DNA of 64,000 bases from Aeromicrobium erythreum (GCF_001509405.1 NZ_CP011502.1:682001-746000), one strand, 5' to 3'. Counted from the stretch's first letter, positions 18,207-27,779 are shown. Notes: generated by a model from the letters alone, not told the origin. Made by a program: numbers and translations.

Positions 18207-19115
18207 ATGGAGATCCGGACGCTCACGTCCTTCGTCGCCGTCGTCGACGCGGGCACCGTGAGCGCGGCCGCCGAGCGGGTGCGCGTCACGCAGCCCGCCC
18301 TCTCGCGCCAGCTCCGCCAGCTCGAGCGCGAGCTCGGCGTCGACCTCTTCGAGCGCGTGGCCGGACGGCTCGTGCTGTCCGCCGCGGGACGCAGCCTCCT
18401 GCCGCTGGCCCGCGACGTGCTGGCGTCGGCCGAGACGCTGCGCACCGCCGCCCGCGTGCAGGCCGAGGGCGGCCTCGACCGGGTCACCATCGCGGCGCCG
18501 GCCACGACGCTCGCCGACGTCGTCTCGCCGTTCCTCGCCAGCCTGCGCGACGACGACCCCACGCCGTCCGTCGTCGAGACGGCCGCGCTCGACGTCGACG
18601 ACGCGATGCGCCGCGGTGCCGACCTCGTCGTCACCACCCGTCGCCCCCGTCGTCCGCTCCGCTCGGCGGCGCTGCCCGAGCTCCCGGTGTGGGCGTACGT
18701 GCGAGCTGACCACGCGTGGGCCGACCGCAGCAGCGTGGGGCTGGCCGAGCTGCTCGAGCACGACGTCGTCACCGTGCCGCCGACGTTCGCCGCGCGTCAG
18801 GTGCTCGACACGGCCGTCGAGCGCGAGCAGCGCTGGCCGGCCTCGCTCGTGGAGGCGAGCAGCGGCACGGTGGCGCAGGCGCTCGCGGCGGCCGGGCGCG
18901 GGGTGGCCGTCGTGTCCGACGACGTCCGGTACGGCCTGCGGGGCCTGCGCGTGCGCTCCGGCGGGGCCGACCTCGCGGTGCGGCTGTTCGTGGCCTGGTC
19001 GTCCACGCACCCCGCCGAGGCGTCGCTGGCCGCGCTGGCCGAGCGGCTGCGCACGTTCGTCGTCGCCGCCTACCCCGACGAGACGAGGGCCACGGGGGTC
19101 ACGCCAGCACGGTGA
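18207..19115 (+). CDS. LysR-family transcriptional regulator
   Basis: A 302-aa LysR-type regulator. The N-terminal winged helix (MEIRTLTSFVAVVDAGTVSAAAERVRVTQPALSRQLRQLERELG) is standard. The substrate-binding domain (about residues 90-290) is the usual length. It is divergent from gabT with a T-N11-A palindrome between them, so it is the likely activator of the GABA operon and its own gene. The effector would be GABA or a related amine, but this is inference. Its 3' end overlaps the convergent Cache gene by 17 bases. Confidence 0.9.
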   Translation: MEIRTLTSFVAVVDAGTVSAAAERVRVTQPALSRQLRQLERELGVDLFERVAGRLVLSAAGRSLLPLARDVLASAETLRTAARVQAEGGLDRVTIAAPATTLADVVSPFLASLRDDDPTPSVVETAALDVDDAMRRGADLVVTTRRPRRPLRSAALPELPVWAYVRADHAWADRSSVGLAELLEHDVVTVPPTFAARQVLDTAVEREQRWPASLVEASSGTVAQALAAAGRGVAVVSDDVRYGLRGLRVRSGGADLAVRLFVAWSSTHPAEASLAALAERLRTFVVAAYPDETRATGVTPAR

Positions 19116-19782
19116 ACGGCAGGCCCGCGCACGGCACGTGCGTGCCGAACGCGTCGCGGTCGACGGGCTCGCCCGCGAACAGGTGCACCTGCGAGGACAG
19201 CACGACGCGGTCGTGGTCGTTGACGAGCGTGGCGTGCGCCGCGCGGAAGGTGTCGAGCAACGTGCGCTCGACCGTCTCGGCGAGCACGTCGGCCCCCATG
19301 ACGCCGAGCATCCGACCGTCGCGCTCGACGGGGACGGTCGAGGTGAGCATGAACTCGTCGGTGCAGACGTAGTCGATGTAGGGGCCCGTCACGTGCGACG
19401 CGTGGCTGCGCTGCGGCGTGCGGAACCACTCCTGGCGGCTGTAGTCGGTCGACTGCACGAGGGCGATCGAGTCGGGGATGCGCCCCTGGTCGTCGCCCTG
19501 CCACCAGGCCAGCAGGTACTCCTCGTCGGTCAGCAGGCCGGGGGAGACGACGAACCCGGCGCCGACGGTGTGCGCGTCGGCGAGCACCTCGAGCGCGTGC
19601 GGACGGACGGCGTCGAGGACCCGCGCGGCGGAGACGTCGCCGTCGAACAGGGGCGCGAGCGCGTCGCCGCTCTCGCGCAGGCTGTGCAGCAGCGGGTGGA
19701 ACAGCGCCTCGACGGCCTCGACGCACGCGCCGAGGCCGACAGGGGTGGGGGTGGGCGTGGGGACGGGGGTGCGGTCGGTCAT
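19099..19782 (-). CDS. Stand-alone Cache-domain protein
   Basis: A 227-aa protein with one Cache/PDC-like ligand-binding domain (about residues 90-215; landmarks DYVCTDEFMLTSTVPVERDGRMLGVMGADV). It has no signal peptide and no membrane segment, so it is predicted to stay in the cytoplasm, unlike most Cache sensors. The N-terminus has a PTPTPTP run. It lies 4 bases after the FadR-type regulator, so the two are one operon. A role as a ligand-binding partner for polyamine or GABA sensing is inferred from the context. The 3' end overlaps the LysR gene by 17 bases. Confidence 0.8.
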   Translation of the reverse strand: MTDRTPVPTPTPTPVGLGACVEAVEALFHPLLHSLRESGDALAPLFDGDVSAARVLDAVRPHALEVLADAHTVGAGFVVSPGLLTDEEYLLAWWQGDDQGRIPDSIALVQSTDYSRQEWFRTPQRSHASHVTGPYIDYVCTDEFMLTSTVPVERDGRMLGVMGADVLAETVERTLLDTFRAAHATLVNDHDRVVLSSQVHLFAGEPVDRDAFGTHVPCAGLPFTVLA

Positions 19783-19786
19783 GGGC

Positions 19787-20530
19787 TCACCTGATCCTCG
19801 CGTGCAGCTCGGCGAGCTCGCCGAGGAGTCGTCGGACGCGCCGGCGCACGAGCGCGCGTGCCTCGTTCCCGTCGTGCGCGGCGATCGCGGCCAGCAGGGC
19901 CGCGTGGTGCTCGCGCAGCTCCGCCTGCCGGTCGGGGTCGCGCAGCCCGAGCCGCAGCAGGGCCCCGAGCTCCATCTCCAGACGCATCACCTCACGGGCG
20001 AGGTGCGCGGAGTGCGAGAGCGCGGCGACGGCGAGGTGCAGCTCGGTGTCGGCGGCGCGGAGGGTGGTCGCGTCGGTCGTGCCCGGGTCGGGGAGGATCT
20101 CGCGGAGGTCCTCGACCTCCTCCACGTTCGCACGCTCCGCGGCGAGCTCGGCGCAGCCGCTGAGGACGGTCGCGTAGTGGATGCCGTGGTCGGCGATGTC
20201 GACGCGGGTCATCGCCGCGACGCGCCGCTCCAGCATCTCGTCGGCCGCGCCGACCGGACGGGTGACGAAGGAGCCGCCGCCGCGCCCCCGCGTCGTCGTG
20301 ACGAGTCCCTGCGCACGCAGCGACACGAGCGCCTCGCGGGCGGTGACCGTGGCGACGCCGAGCATCGCCGCCAGCTCCGACTCGCTCGGCAGCCGCTCGC
20401 CGTCCTCCAGGATCCCCGAGCGGATGGCCTGCGCGAGCCGCTGCTCGACGCGCACGGCACGCCCCAGGTCGCCGATGGGCGCGAACACGGCCGTGCGCGC
20501 TCGGGTCGAGCGGCGTCGGACGGCGGCCAT
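19787..20530 (-). CDS. GntR/FadR-family regulator
   Basis: A 247-aa FadR-subfamily regulator. The winged helix (RVEQRLAQAIRSGILEDGERLPSESELAAMLGVATVTAREALVSLRAQGLV) is followed by a wing with Arg/Gly-rich RGRGGGSFV and an all-helical FCD ligand-binding domain with conserved His residues (HLAVAALSHSAH, EHHAALLAAIAAHD), which normally bind a metal and a carboxylic acid. It faces the ABC transporter operon across 185 bases with two CTGTTTAC repeats. Likely ligand: a GABA/putrescine intermediate. Confidence 0.9.
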   Translation of the reverse strand: MAAVRRRSTRARTAVFAPIGDLGRAVRVEQRLAQAIRSGILEDGERLPSESELAAMLGVATVTAREALVSLRAQGLVTTTRGRGGGSFVTRPVGAADEMLERRVAAMTRVDIADHGIHYATVLSGCAELAAERANVEEVEDLREILPDPGTTDATTLRAADTELHLAVAALSHSAHLAREVMRLEMELGALLRLGLRDPDRQAELREHHAALLAAIAAHDGNEARALVRRRVRRLLGELAELHARIR

Positions 20531-20583
20531 GCATCTCCTCGGGTCGACGTCCAGGCTCGGTCGGTGCGGGACGACGGTGGCAC

Positions 20584-20640
20584 CTGTTTACCGGATGGTG
20601 ACAGAAAGCTGTTTACATTTAACATCTGAAGCCATAGGTT
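20584..20640 (+). promoter_or_regulatory. Promoter and repeated sites ahead of the polyamine transporter
   Basis: CTGTTTAC occurs at 20584-20591 and 20609-20616 (25-base spacing). TTTACA at 20612-20617 and TAGGTT at 20635-20640 are 17 bases apart and could be the -35 and -10 boxes. Overlap of the second repeat with the -35 box suggests repression by the divergent FadR-type regulator. Confidence 0.6.
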
Positions 20641-20715
20641 TCTCGACGCGGACAGGGCTCACCAACCCTCCCGCCCCGGCGCGCACGGCGTCGGGACGCC
20701 CGCCGAAGGAGACCG

Positions 20716-21747
20716 ATGAGCAGCACCGGCACCACCCCCGCGATCCGCCTGACCGGGCTCCAGAAGCACTTCGGCGACGTCCGTGCCGTCGATGGCGTCG
20801 ACCTCGAGATCGCCGACGGCGAGTTCTTCTCGATGCTCGGACCGTCCGGGTCGGGCAAGACCACGGTGCTGCGTCTCGTGGCCGGCTTCGAGCAGCCGAC
20901 CGGCGGCACGGTGGAGCTCGCCGGTCGCGACGTCACCGGCACGGCGCCCTTCGAGCGCGACGTCAACACCGTCTTCCAGGACTACGCGCTCTTCCCGCAC
21001 ATGAGCGTGCTCGAGAACGTCGCGTACGGGCTGCGCGTGCGCGGGGTCGGCAAGGCCGAGCGTCGCAGCCGCGCCCGCGAGGCCCTCGCGACCGTGCGCC
21101 TCGACCACGTCGCCGACCGTCGACCGACCCAGCTCTCCGGCGGGCAGCGCCAGCGCGTCGCCCTCGCCCGCGCGGTGGTCGTCCGTCCCAAGGTCCTGCT
21201 GCTCGACGAGCCCCTCGGCGCCCTCGACCTCAAGCTCCGCGAGCAGATGCAGGTCGAGCTGAAGCAGCTCCAGCGCGAGCTCGGCATCACCTTCGTCTTC
21301 GTGACGCACGACCAGGAGGAGGCGCTCACGCTGAGCGACCGGGTCGCCGTGTTCAACGACGGCCGCATCGTGCAGCTCGGCAGCCCCCAGGAGGTCTACG
21401 AGCGGCCCGTCGACGAGTACGTCGCCTCGTTCGTCGGCACCTCGAACCTGTTCGACGCCGAGGCTGCGCGCGCCGTCCTCGGCCGCGACGGTCGCTACGC
21501 GCTGCGCCCGGAGAAGATCCACCTCGCCGCCGAGCCCGACGCCGGTGCCGCGACCCCGGAGCACGACCGCGTCCGCGGCGTCGTCGCCGAGACCATCTAC
21601 CTCGGCATCGGCCGCCGCGTCGTCGTCGACACCGAGCACGGGGCCCGCCTCGTCGTCCTCGAGCCGTCGACGGCGCCCGCCGCCGTCGAGCGGGGCGACC
21701 AGGTCGTCGCCTCCTGGCGTCACGCCGACCTCGTGACGCTCGCCTGA
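20716..21747 (+). CDS. potA: Spermidine/putrescine-type ABC transporter ATP-binding protein
   Basis: A 343-aa ABC ATPase. Walker A GPSGSGKTT (about residues 42-50), signature LSGGQRQRVALARA, Walker B VLLLDEPLGALD and the His switch FVTHDQ are intact. A C-terminal TOBE domain (about residues 260-340) marks the sugar/polyamine/iron import class. It energises uptake by the two permeases that follow. ATG is preceded by GAAGGAG. It is first in a potABCD-aldehyde dehydrogenase operon. Polyamine specificity is inferred from the binding protein and GABA genes nearby. Confidence 0.9.
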   Translation: MSSTGTTPAIRLTGLQKHFGDVRAVDGVDLEIADGEFFSMLGPSGSGKTTVLRLVAGFEQPTGGTVELAGRDVTGTAPFERDVNTVFQDYALFPHMSVLENVAYGLRVRGVGKAERRSRAREALATVRLDHVADRRPTQLSGGQRQRVALARAVVVRPKVLLLDEPLGALDLKLREQMQVELKQLQRELGITFVFVTHDQEEALTLSDRVAVFNDGRIVQLGSPQEVYERPVDEYVASFVGTSNLFDAEAARAVLGRDGRYALRPEKIHLAAEPDAGAATPEHDRVRGVVAETIYLGIGRRVVVDTEHGARLVVLEPSTAPAAVERGDQVVASWRHADLVTLA

Positions 21748-21783
21748 CCCCCACCCACACCCATCGAAGAGGACGGAACCGAG

Positions 21784-22959
21784 ATGATCCCCACGACCAG
21801 GAGAGGACGCGTCGGCGCACTCGCCGCCGCCGTCACCTGCAGCCTCGCCCTCGCCGCCTGTGGCGGGGGTGGCAGCGACGACGCCGCCACCGAGGCACCC
21901 ACCAAGCTCGGCAAGAACGAGGGCCAGGTCTCGATCCTCGCGTGGCCCGGCTACGTCGAGGACGGCAGCAACGACCCCGACGCCGACTGGGTCACCGACT
22001 TCGAGAAGGAGACGGGGTGCAAGGTCACGAGCAAGGTCTACGGCACGTCCGACGAGGCGTTCAACCTCGCCAAGTCCGGCGACTACGACGTCGTCGCCGC
22101 GTCCGGCGACCTCACGCTGCGCATGGTCGCCGCCAAGGCCGCGGCCGAGGTCAATACCGACCTCGTGCCCAACTACGCCAAGGTCTTCGACTTCCTGAAG
22201 GACCAGGAGTGGAACACCGTGGACGGCAAGAACTACGGCGTGCCGCACGGCTACGGCGCCAACCTGCTGATGTACAACAGCGACGTCGTGAAGGACGAGC
22301 CGACGTCGTGGGACGTCGTGTTCGACAAGGGTGCGCAGTACAAGGGCAAGGTCACCGCCTACGACTCGCCCATCTACATCGCCGACGCCGCCATGTACCT
22401 CATGGCCAAGCAGCCGGAGCTGAAGATCGAGAACCCGTACGCGCTCGACGAGAAGCAGCTCGCCGCGGCGGTCGACCTCCTCAAGGAGCAGCGCGCCAAC
22501 GTCGGCGAGTACTGGTCGGACTACCTGAAGGAGGCGTCGGCGTTCAAGACCGGCGACTCGGTGGTCGGCACCACGTGGCAGGTCATCGCGAACACGATCG
22601 ACCAGGACAACGTCAAGACGACGGTGCCCGAGGAGGGCGTCACCGGCTGGAACGACACCTGGATGATCGCGGCCAAGGCGAAGCACCCGAACTGTGCCTA
22701 CGCCTGGCTGAACCACATCGAGGACCCGGAGACGAACGCCCAGGCCACCGAGTACTTCGGTGAGTCGCCGAACTCCGAGGAGGCGTGCGAGTTCGCCAGC
22801 GAGGGCTTCTGCGAGACGTACCACGCCGGCGACAAGGCCTACTCGGACAAGATCTGGTACTGGCGCACGCCCATCGAGCAGTGCCTCGACGGTCGCACCG
22901 ACGTGACGTGCACGGACTACTCGGACTGGACCAAGGCCTGGACCGAGATCAAGGGCTGA
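21784..22959 (+). CDS. potD: Polyamine-type extracellular substrate-binding lipoprotein
   Basis: A 391-aa solute-binding protein with a signal peptide and lipobox (LALAAC at about residues 20-25) and a Gly/Ser linker. The mature part starts GQVSILAWPGYVED, close to PotD (NWxxY in the enterobacterial family), then GTSDEAFNLAKSGDYDVVAASGDLTLRM, matching the spermidine/putrescine family. It would capture polyamine outside the membrane. It is in the same operon as potA, 36 bases downstream. Ligand (putrescine, spermidine or a GABA-like compound) is not determined. Confidence 0.88.
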   Translation: MIPTTRRGRVGALAAAVTCSLALAACGGGGSDDAATEAPTKLGKNEGQVSILAWPGYVEDGSNDPDADWVTDFEKETGCKVTSKVYGTSDEAFNLAKSGDYDVVAASGDLTLRMVAAKAAAEVNTDLVPNYAKVFDFLKDQEWNTVDGKNYGVPHGYGANLLMYNSDVVKDEPTSWDVVFDKGAQYKGKVTAYDSPIYIADAAMYLMAKQPELKIENPYALDEKQLAAAVDLLKEQRANVGEYWSDYLKEASAFKTGDSVVGTTWQVIANTIDQDNVKTTVPEEGVTGWNDTWMIAAKAKHPNCAYAWLNHIEDPETNAQATEYFGESPNSEEACEFASEGFCETYHAGDKAYSDKIWYWRTPIEQCLDGRTDVTCTDYSDWTKAWTEIKG

Positions 22960-22960
22960 C

Positions 22961-23881
22961 GTGACCCAGCCGAACGCGCCCGTGGTGGCCGCTCCGTCCC
23001 CCTCCGGGGCCGGGGCGGCCACCCGCCGGGCCTCCTCCTTCCTCGCCACCCGGCCACGGCTGCGGCTCGGCCTCCTCCTCTCCGCACCGCTCACCTGGCT
23101 CGTGCTGGTGTACGTCGTCGCGCTCGCGGCCCTGCTCGTCACCGCGCTCTGGTCGGTCGACGCCTTCACCGGCGAGATCGTCCGCGGTCTCACGCTCGAC
23201 AACCTGCGCGAGGTGGCCACCGAGTCGCTGTACCGCACCGTCACGCTCCGCACGCTCGGCGTCGCGGCGCTCGTGACCGTCATCGACGTCGCGATCGCGC
23301 TGCCCATCGCCTTCTCCATGGCCAAGGTGGCCTCGCCGCGCGCTCGACGGATGCTCGTCGTCGCGGTCCTGACCCCGCTGTGGGCGAGCTACCTCGTCAA
23401 GGCTTTCGCGTGGCGCTCGCTGCTCAGCGAGGGCGGTCTCGTCGACTGGGTGCTCGACCCGTTCGGCGCGCACAGCCCCGGCTACGGGCTCACGGCCGTC
23501 GTCATGACGCAGGCCTACATCTGGCTGCCGTACGTCATCCTGCCGATCTTCGCGGGCATGGAGCGCGTCCCCGACGCGCTGCTCGAGGCCGCGGGCGACC
23601 TCGGCGCCTCGGCCGGCACGACGGTCCGCACGGTCGTCATGCCGCTGCTGCTGCCCGCGATCGTCGCCGGCTCGATCTTCAGCTTCTCACTCACGCTGGG
23701 CGACTACATCAGCGTCAACATCGTCGGCGGCGCGAACCAGATGCTCGGCAACCTCGTCTACACGAACGTCGGCGCGGCCAACAACCTGCCGCTCGCCGCC
23801 GCCATCGCGCTCGTGCCCATCGTCATCATGCTCGGGTACCTCGCGGCGGTCCGTCGCACGGGCGCCCTGGACAACCTCTAG
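22961..23881 (+). CDS. potB: Polyamine-type ABC transporter permease (PotB-like)
   Basis: A 306-aa permease with about six helices and the EAA loop LEAAGDLGASAGTTVRTVVMPLLLP at about residues 206-230, which docks with the ATPase. A cytoplasmic Ala/Pro-rich N-terminus of about 30 residues precedes the first helix. The GTG start is directly after the binding-protein stop. It is the first of the two transmembrane subunits. Confidence 0.9.
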   Translation: MTQPNAPVVAAPSPSGAGAATRRASSFLATRPRLRLGLLLSAPLTWLVLVYVVALAALLVTALWSVDAFTGEIVRGLTLDNLREVATESLYRTVTLRTLGVAALVTVIDVAIALPIAFSMAKVASPRARRMLVVAVLTPLWASYLVKAFAWRSLLSEGGLVDWVLDPFGAHSPGYGLTAVVMTQAYIWLPYVILPIFAGMERVPDALLEAAGDLGASAGTTVRTVVMPLLLPAIVAGSIFSFSLTLGDYISVNIVGGANQMLGNLVYTNVGAANNLPLAAAIALVPIVIMLGYLAAVRRTGALDNL

Positions 23882-23890
23882 GAGCGCGCC

Positions 23891-24691
23891 GTGACCCTCA
23901 GCCCGACCTCGCGCCGAGCCCTGCTCGCCGTCACCGCCCTCGTGCTCGTGCTCATGTACGCGCCGCTGCTCGTCGTGGTCGCGAACTCCTTCAACCCCGA
24001 CCCGTCGATGACGTGGCCGCCCGACGGCTTCACCACCGAGTGGTGGGTCCGGGCGTTCCACAGCGCGGGCGCCCGTGACGCGGTGCTGACGAGCGTCGAG
24101 GTGGCGCTCGCGTCGACGGCGGTCGCGCTGGTGCTCGGCACCCTCATGGCGTTCGCGCTGCAGCGCTTCCGGTTCTTCGGGCGCAACACCGTGAACCTGC
24201 TGGTGATCCTGCCGATCGCGCTGCCCGGCATCGTCACGGGCGTCGCGCTCAACAACGCGTTCCGCGGCATCCTCGCCATCGAGCTCGGCGTCGCGACCCT
24301 GGTGGTCGCGCACGCGACCTTCTGCATCGTCACCGTGTTCAACAACGTCGTCGCCCGGCTGCGGCGGATGGGCGGCAACCTCGAGGAGGCCTCGGCCGAC
24401 CTCGGCGCGGGGCTCTGGACCACCTTCCGGCTGGTCACGTTCCCGCAGCTGCGCTCGGCGCTGCTCGCCGGCGGCCTGCTCGCGTTCGCGCTCAGCTTCG
24501 ACGAGATCATCGTGACCACGTTCACCGCGGGCCCCGGCACCACGACGCTGCCGATCTGGATCCTCAACAACCTGTTCCGGCCCAACCAGGCGCCGGTCGT
24601 GGCCGTCGTCGCGGTCGTGCTCATCGTTGTGTCCGTCGTGCCGATCTGGATCGCCCAGCGCATCGCCGGCGAGGCCGAGACCGTCCGATGA
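23891..24691 (+). CDS. potC: Polyamine-type ABC transporter permease (PotC-like)
   Basis: A 266-aa permease with six predicted helices. It opens with LLAVTALVLVLMYAPLLVVVANSFN, the usual PotC start, and has the EAA loop EEASADLGAGLWTTFRLVTFPQL near residue 160. It completes the importer with the upstream genes. Start GTG 23891 is 9 bases after potB. Confidence 0.9.
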   Translation: MTLSPTSRRALLAVTALVLVLMYAPLLVVVANSFNPDPSMTWPPDGFTTEWWVRAFHSAGARDAVLTSVEVALASTAVALVLGTLMAFALQRFRFFGRNTVNLLVILPIALPGIVTGVALNNAFRGILAIELGVATLVVAHATFCIVTVFNNVVARLRRMGGNLEEASADLGAGLWTTFRLVTFPQLRSALLAGGLLAFALSFDEIIVTTFTAGPGTTTLPIWILNNLFRPNQAPVVAVVAVVLIVVSVVPIWIAQRIAGEAETVR

Positions 24692-24776
24692 GCGCACGCC
24701 TCGTCACCGGGCCGACCTCCGCGCCCTCCCGTAACGTCGGCCGTGCCGACACCGCCACCCCCTCGAAGGAGCACCG

Positions 24777-26123
24777 ATGAGCCTGTACGCCGTCACGAAC
24801 CCCGCCACCGGCGAGGTCGTCAAGGAGTACCCCACCGCCACCGACGCCGACATCGAGGCCGCGCTCGCGTCGGCCCACGAGGCCTACCGCGGCTGGTCGA
24901 AGAGCTCGACGGTGGCCGAGCGCGCCGCGCTCGTGCGCCGCGTCGGCGAGCTGCACGCCGAGCGCCGCCAGGAGCTCGCCGAGATCGCCCAGCGCGAGAT
25001 GGGCAAGCCGCTCGAGGAGTGCCTGGGCGAGGTCGACTTCTGCACGGCCATCTACGAGTTCTACGCCGACAACGCCGAGCGCTTCCTGGCCGACGAGCCG
25101 CTCGAGCTGCTCGAGGGCGAGGGCTCGGCCGTCGTCAAGCGCAGCGCCGTCGGCGTGCTGCTCGGCATCATGCCCTGGAACTTCCCGTCGTACCAGATCG
25201 CCCGCTTCGCCGGCCCGAACCTGGCGCTCGGCAACACGATCGTGCTCAAGCACGCCCCGCAGTGCCCGGAGTCGGCCGAGGCGCTGCAGAAGATCTTCCT
25301 CGACGCCGGCTTCCCCGAGGGCGCGTACGTCAACATCTACGCGACCAACGAGCAGATCGAGGAGATCATCGGCGACAAGCGCGTCCAGGGCGTGTCCCTG
25401 ACCGGCTCCGAGCGGGCCGGCGCCGCCGTCGCCGCGATCGCCGGACGCCACCTCAAGAAGGTCGTGCTCGAGCTCGGCGGGTCCGACCCGTTCATCGTGC
25501 TCGGCGCCGACGACCTCGACGCCACCGTCGAGCAGGCCGTCAACGCGCGGCTCGACAACACCGGCCAGGCCTGCAACGCGGGCAAGCGCTTCATCGTCGT
25601 CGAGGACCTCTACGACTCCTTCCTGGAGAAGTTCACCGCCAAGATCCTCGAGGCGGCCGACGGCATCGCACCGCTCTCGTCGAAGGAGGCCGCCGAGCGG
25701 CTCGCCGACCAGGTCGACCGCGCCGTCGAGCAGGGCGCCCACCTGGAGAGCCGCGGCGAGCGCGACGGTGCGTTCTTCCCGCCCGGCGTGCTCACGGGCG
25801 TGAAGCCCGGTGACGACGCCTTCCACGAGGAGCTGTTCGGACCGGTCGGCATCGTGTTCAAGGTCAGCTCGGAGGACGAGGCGGTCGAGCTCGCCAACGA
25901 CACGCCCTTCGGCCTGGGCTCCTACGTCTTCACCGACGACCCCGACCAGGCGCAGCGCGTCGCCGACCGCATCGAGGCGGGCATGGTGTTCGTCAACGGC
26001 GTCGGAGCCGAGGGTGCCGAGCTGCCGTTCGGCGGCGTCAAGCGGTCCGGGTTCGGTCGCGAGCTCGGACGCTTCGGCATCGACGAGTTCGTCAACAAGA
26101 AGATGATCCGCACCATCGCCTGA
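24777..26123 (+). CDS. NAD(P)-dependent aldehyde dehydrogenase, SSADH-like
   Basis: A 448-aa aldehyde dehydrogenase. The nucleotide fold has [24 protein letters not shown] and [11 protein letters not shown]; the catalytic residues are Glu in LELGGSDPF and Cys in [12 protein letters not shown]. This shorter branch is usually annotated as NADP-dependent succinate-semialdehyde dehydrogenase (GabD2-like). It follows the polyamine transporter after 85 bases with GAAGGAG before the ATG, so it is probably in the same transcript. It would oxidise an aldehyde from putrescine or GABA breakdown. It is a second SSADH candidate beside the one at 13974-15464. Confidence 0.88.
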   Translation: MSLYAVTNPATGEVVKEYPTATDADIEAALASAHEAYRGWSKSSTVAERAALVRRVGELHAERRQELAEIAQREMGKPLEECLGEVDFCTAIYEFYADNAERFLADEPLELLEGEGSAVVKRSAVGVLLGIMPWNFPSYQIARFAGPNLALGNTIVLKHAPQCPESAEALQKIFLDAGFPEGAYVNIYATNEQIEEIIGDKRVQGVSLTGSERAGAAVAAIAGRHLKKVVLELGGSDPFIVLGADDLDATVEQAVNARLDNTGQACNAGKRFIVVEDLYDSFLEKFTAKILEAADGIAPLSSKEAAERLADQVDRAVEQGAHLESRGERDGAFFPPGVLTGVKPGDDAFHEELFGPVGIVFKVSSEDEAVELANDTPFGLGSYVFTDDPDQAQRVADRIEAGMVFVNGVGAEGAELPFGGVKRSGFGRELGRFGIDEFVNKKMIRTIA

Positions 26124-26190
26124 TCTCGCCCTGCGAGACACCAGCGTCGTCGCGCGTCATGGGACGCCGCGGGCGGCGTCTCCTGGGTGC

Positions 26191-26227
26191 GTCGGTCCCG
26201 CTCCTCAACAGGGAGGGCGGGACCGAC
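26191..26227 (+). terminator. Terminator hairpin after the aldehyde dehydrogenase
   Basis: Arms GTCGGTCCCGC / GCGGGACCGAC (11 bp) enclose a 15-base loop with partial internal pairing. It separates the polyamine operon from pyrD. Confidence 0.78.
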
Positions 26228-26271
26228 GTCGTCGTCGGGGTCGGTCCGGCGCCGGCACTAGGCTGGCGGTC

Positions 26272-27303
26272 GTGGTCTACGACGCGCTGTTCTCGACGGT
26301 CTTCGCCCGCATGGACCCGGAGGTCGCGCACGAGCAGGCCTTCCGGGCCATCCGCCTCGGAGGTCGGCTCGCGCGACCGCTCACGGCGGTCCCGCCCGCG
26401 CCGCGCACGGTGATGGGGCTGACGTTCCCGCACGCCTTCGGCCTGGCCGCCGGCTTCGACAAGAACGCCCGCGCGGTGCCCGGGCTGCTGGGCCTCGGGT
26501 TCGGCCACGTCGAGGTCGGCACCGTGACCGCCCGCCCCCAGCCCGGCAACCCACGCCCCCGGCTCTTCCGGCTCGTCGACGACCGCGCCGTCATCAACCG
26601 GATGGGCTTCAACAACGACGGCGCCGCCGTCGTCGCGGCCCGGCTGCACCGTCTGCGGCGCACCGCGGTCGGGGCAGACGCCGTGGTCGGCGTCAACATC
26701 GGCAAGACGAAGGTCGTGCCGGCCGAGGAGGCCGTCGCCGACTACGTCGAGAGCGCCCGGCTGCTCGCGCCCTACGCGAGCTACCTGGTCGTCAACGTCT
26801 CCAGCCCCAACACACCGGGTCTGCGCGACCTGCAGTCGGTCGACGCGCTGCGCCCCATCCTGGCCGCCGTGCGCGACGTCACCGAGCGTCTCCCGCAGGG
26901 TCGGCGGGTGCCGCTGGTCGTCAAGATCGCCCCCGACCTCGCCGACGCCGACGTCGACGCGGTGGCCGACCTCGCGCTCGAGCTGGGGCTCGACGGCATC
27001 AGTGCCACGAACACGACCATCGAGCGTCCCGCCTCGCTGCTGGCCGACCGCGCGACGATCGACGCGGCGGGCGCGGGCGGCCTGTCCGGCCCCGTGCTGG
27101 CCGACCGGGCCACCGAGGTGCTGACCCGTCTGCGCGACCGCGTGGGGGAGCAGGTGGCGCTCGTCGGGGTGGGGGGGGTGACCACGCCCGACGACGTCCG
27201 CGACCGGCTCGCCGCGGGTGCCGACCTCGTGCAGGCCTACACCGGCTTCATCTACGGCGGACCGCTGTGGCCGGCGCGTCTCGCGCGCGCTTGCAGGCCC
27301 TGA
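26272..27303 (+). CDS. pyrD: Quinone-dependent dihydroorotate dehydrogenase
   Basis: Class 2 dihydroorotate dehydrogenase (343 aa) oxidises dihydroorotate to orotate in pyrimidine synthesis and passes electrons to the membrane quinone. N-terminal amphipathic helix ([26 protein letters not shown]) is the membrane-contacting part of class 2. AAGFDKNA binds FMN, and [14 protein letters not shown] has the catalytic Ser typical of class 2. GTG 26272 is the start that retains the N-terminal helix. It is monocistronic, ahead of two tRNA genes. Confidence 0.96.
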   Translation: MVYDALFSTVFARMDPEVAHEQAFRAIRLGGRLARPLTAVPPAPRTVMGLTFPHAFGLAAGFDKNARAVPGLLGLGFGHVEVGTVTARPQPGNPRPRLFRLVDDRAVINRMGFNNDGAAVVAARLHRLRRTAVGADAVVGVNIGKTKVVPAEEAVADYVESARLLAPYASYLVVNVSSPNTPGLRDLQSVDALRPILAAVRDVTERLPQGRRVPLVVKIAPDLADADVDAVADLALELGLDGISATNTTIERPASLLADRATIDAAGAGGLSGPVLADRATEVLTRLRDRVGEQVALVGVGGVTTPDDVRDRLAAGADLVQAYTGFIYGGPLWPARLARACRP

Positions 27304-27376
27304 GGGCGTCACGGTCGAGGGGGGTACCCCCGATTTCGTCCTGCACGGGACTACCTGTAGTGTTGCTTCTCGGCTT

Positions 27377-27449
27377 GCCCCTTTAGCTCAGTCGGCAGAG
27401 CGTTTCCATGGTAAGGAAAAGGTCTACGGTTCGATTCCGTAAAGGGGCT
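27377..27449 (+). tRNA. tRNA-Thr (GGU)
   Basis: 73 bases. The acceptor stem is GCCCCTT / AAGGGGC, the D-arm AGCTC.GAGC, and the anticodon loop ATGGTAA in stem TTTCC/GGAAA gives GGT. The T arm is ACGGTTCGATTCCGT. CCA is not encoded; the discriminator is T. Confidence 0.95.
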
Positions 27450-27476
27450 CTGAGAGACGAGAACTCGTCCCTCCGT

Positions 27477-27550
27477 GGCTGGGTAGCTCAGGTGGTTAGA
27501 GCACACGACTCATAATCGTGGTGTCGCGGGTTCGAGTCCCGCCCCAGCTA
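27477..27550 (+). tRNA. tRNA-Met (CAU), elongator type
   Basis: 74 bases. The acceptor stem is GGCTGGG / CCCAGCT with a terminal G-T pair, the anticodon stem is CACGA/TCGTG with loop CTCATAA giving CAT, and the T arm is in GCGGGTTCGAGTCCCGC. The stem lacks the three G-C pairs of initiator tRNA, so it is an elongator. It lies 27 bases after tRNA-Thr. Confidence 0.95.
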
Positions 27551-27594
27551 CCGCATCCCGGCAGCACCACCCCCAGACCAGAAGAGGCAGACCC

Positions 27595-27765
27595 GTGGCG
27601 AGCAAGAGCTCCGACGTTCGACCCAAGATCACCTTGGCTTGCACCGAGTGCAAGGAGCGCAACTACATCACCAAGAAGAACCGTCGCAACGATCCCGATC
27701 GTCTCGACCTCAAGAAGTTCTGCCCGCGCTGCAAGACCCACCAGGTCCACCGCGAGACCCGCTGA
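27595..27765 (+). CDS. rpmG: Ribosomal protein bL33
   Basis: A 56-aa 50S protein. It reads [20 protein letters not shown] then [27 protein letters not shown], the complete L33 with both CxxC zinc-ribbon pairs (zinc-containing form). The GTG start is 45 bases after tRNA-Met, so the tRNAs and rpmG share a transcript, a common arrangement in actinobacteria. AGAAGAGG is upstream. Confidence 0.97.
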   Translation: MASKSSDVRPKITLACTECKERNYITKKNRRNDPDRLDLKKFCPRCKTHQVHRETR

Positions 27766-27779
27766 ACCTCGTTCCTCCC

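Noticed and set aside
20659..23325. Long open frame antisense to the polyamine transporter genes
   Set aside because: Covered by potA, potD and potB with clear family motifs; the antisense frame has none.
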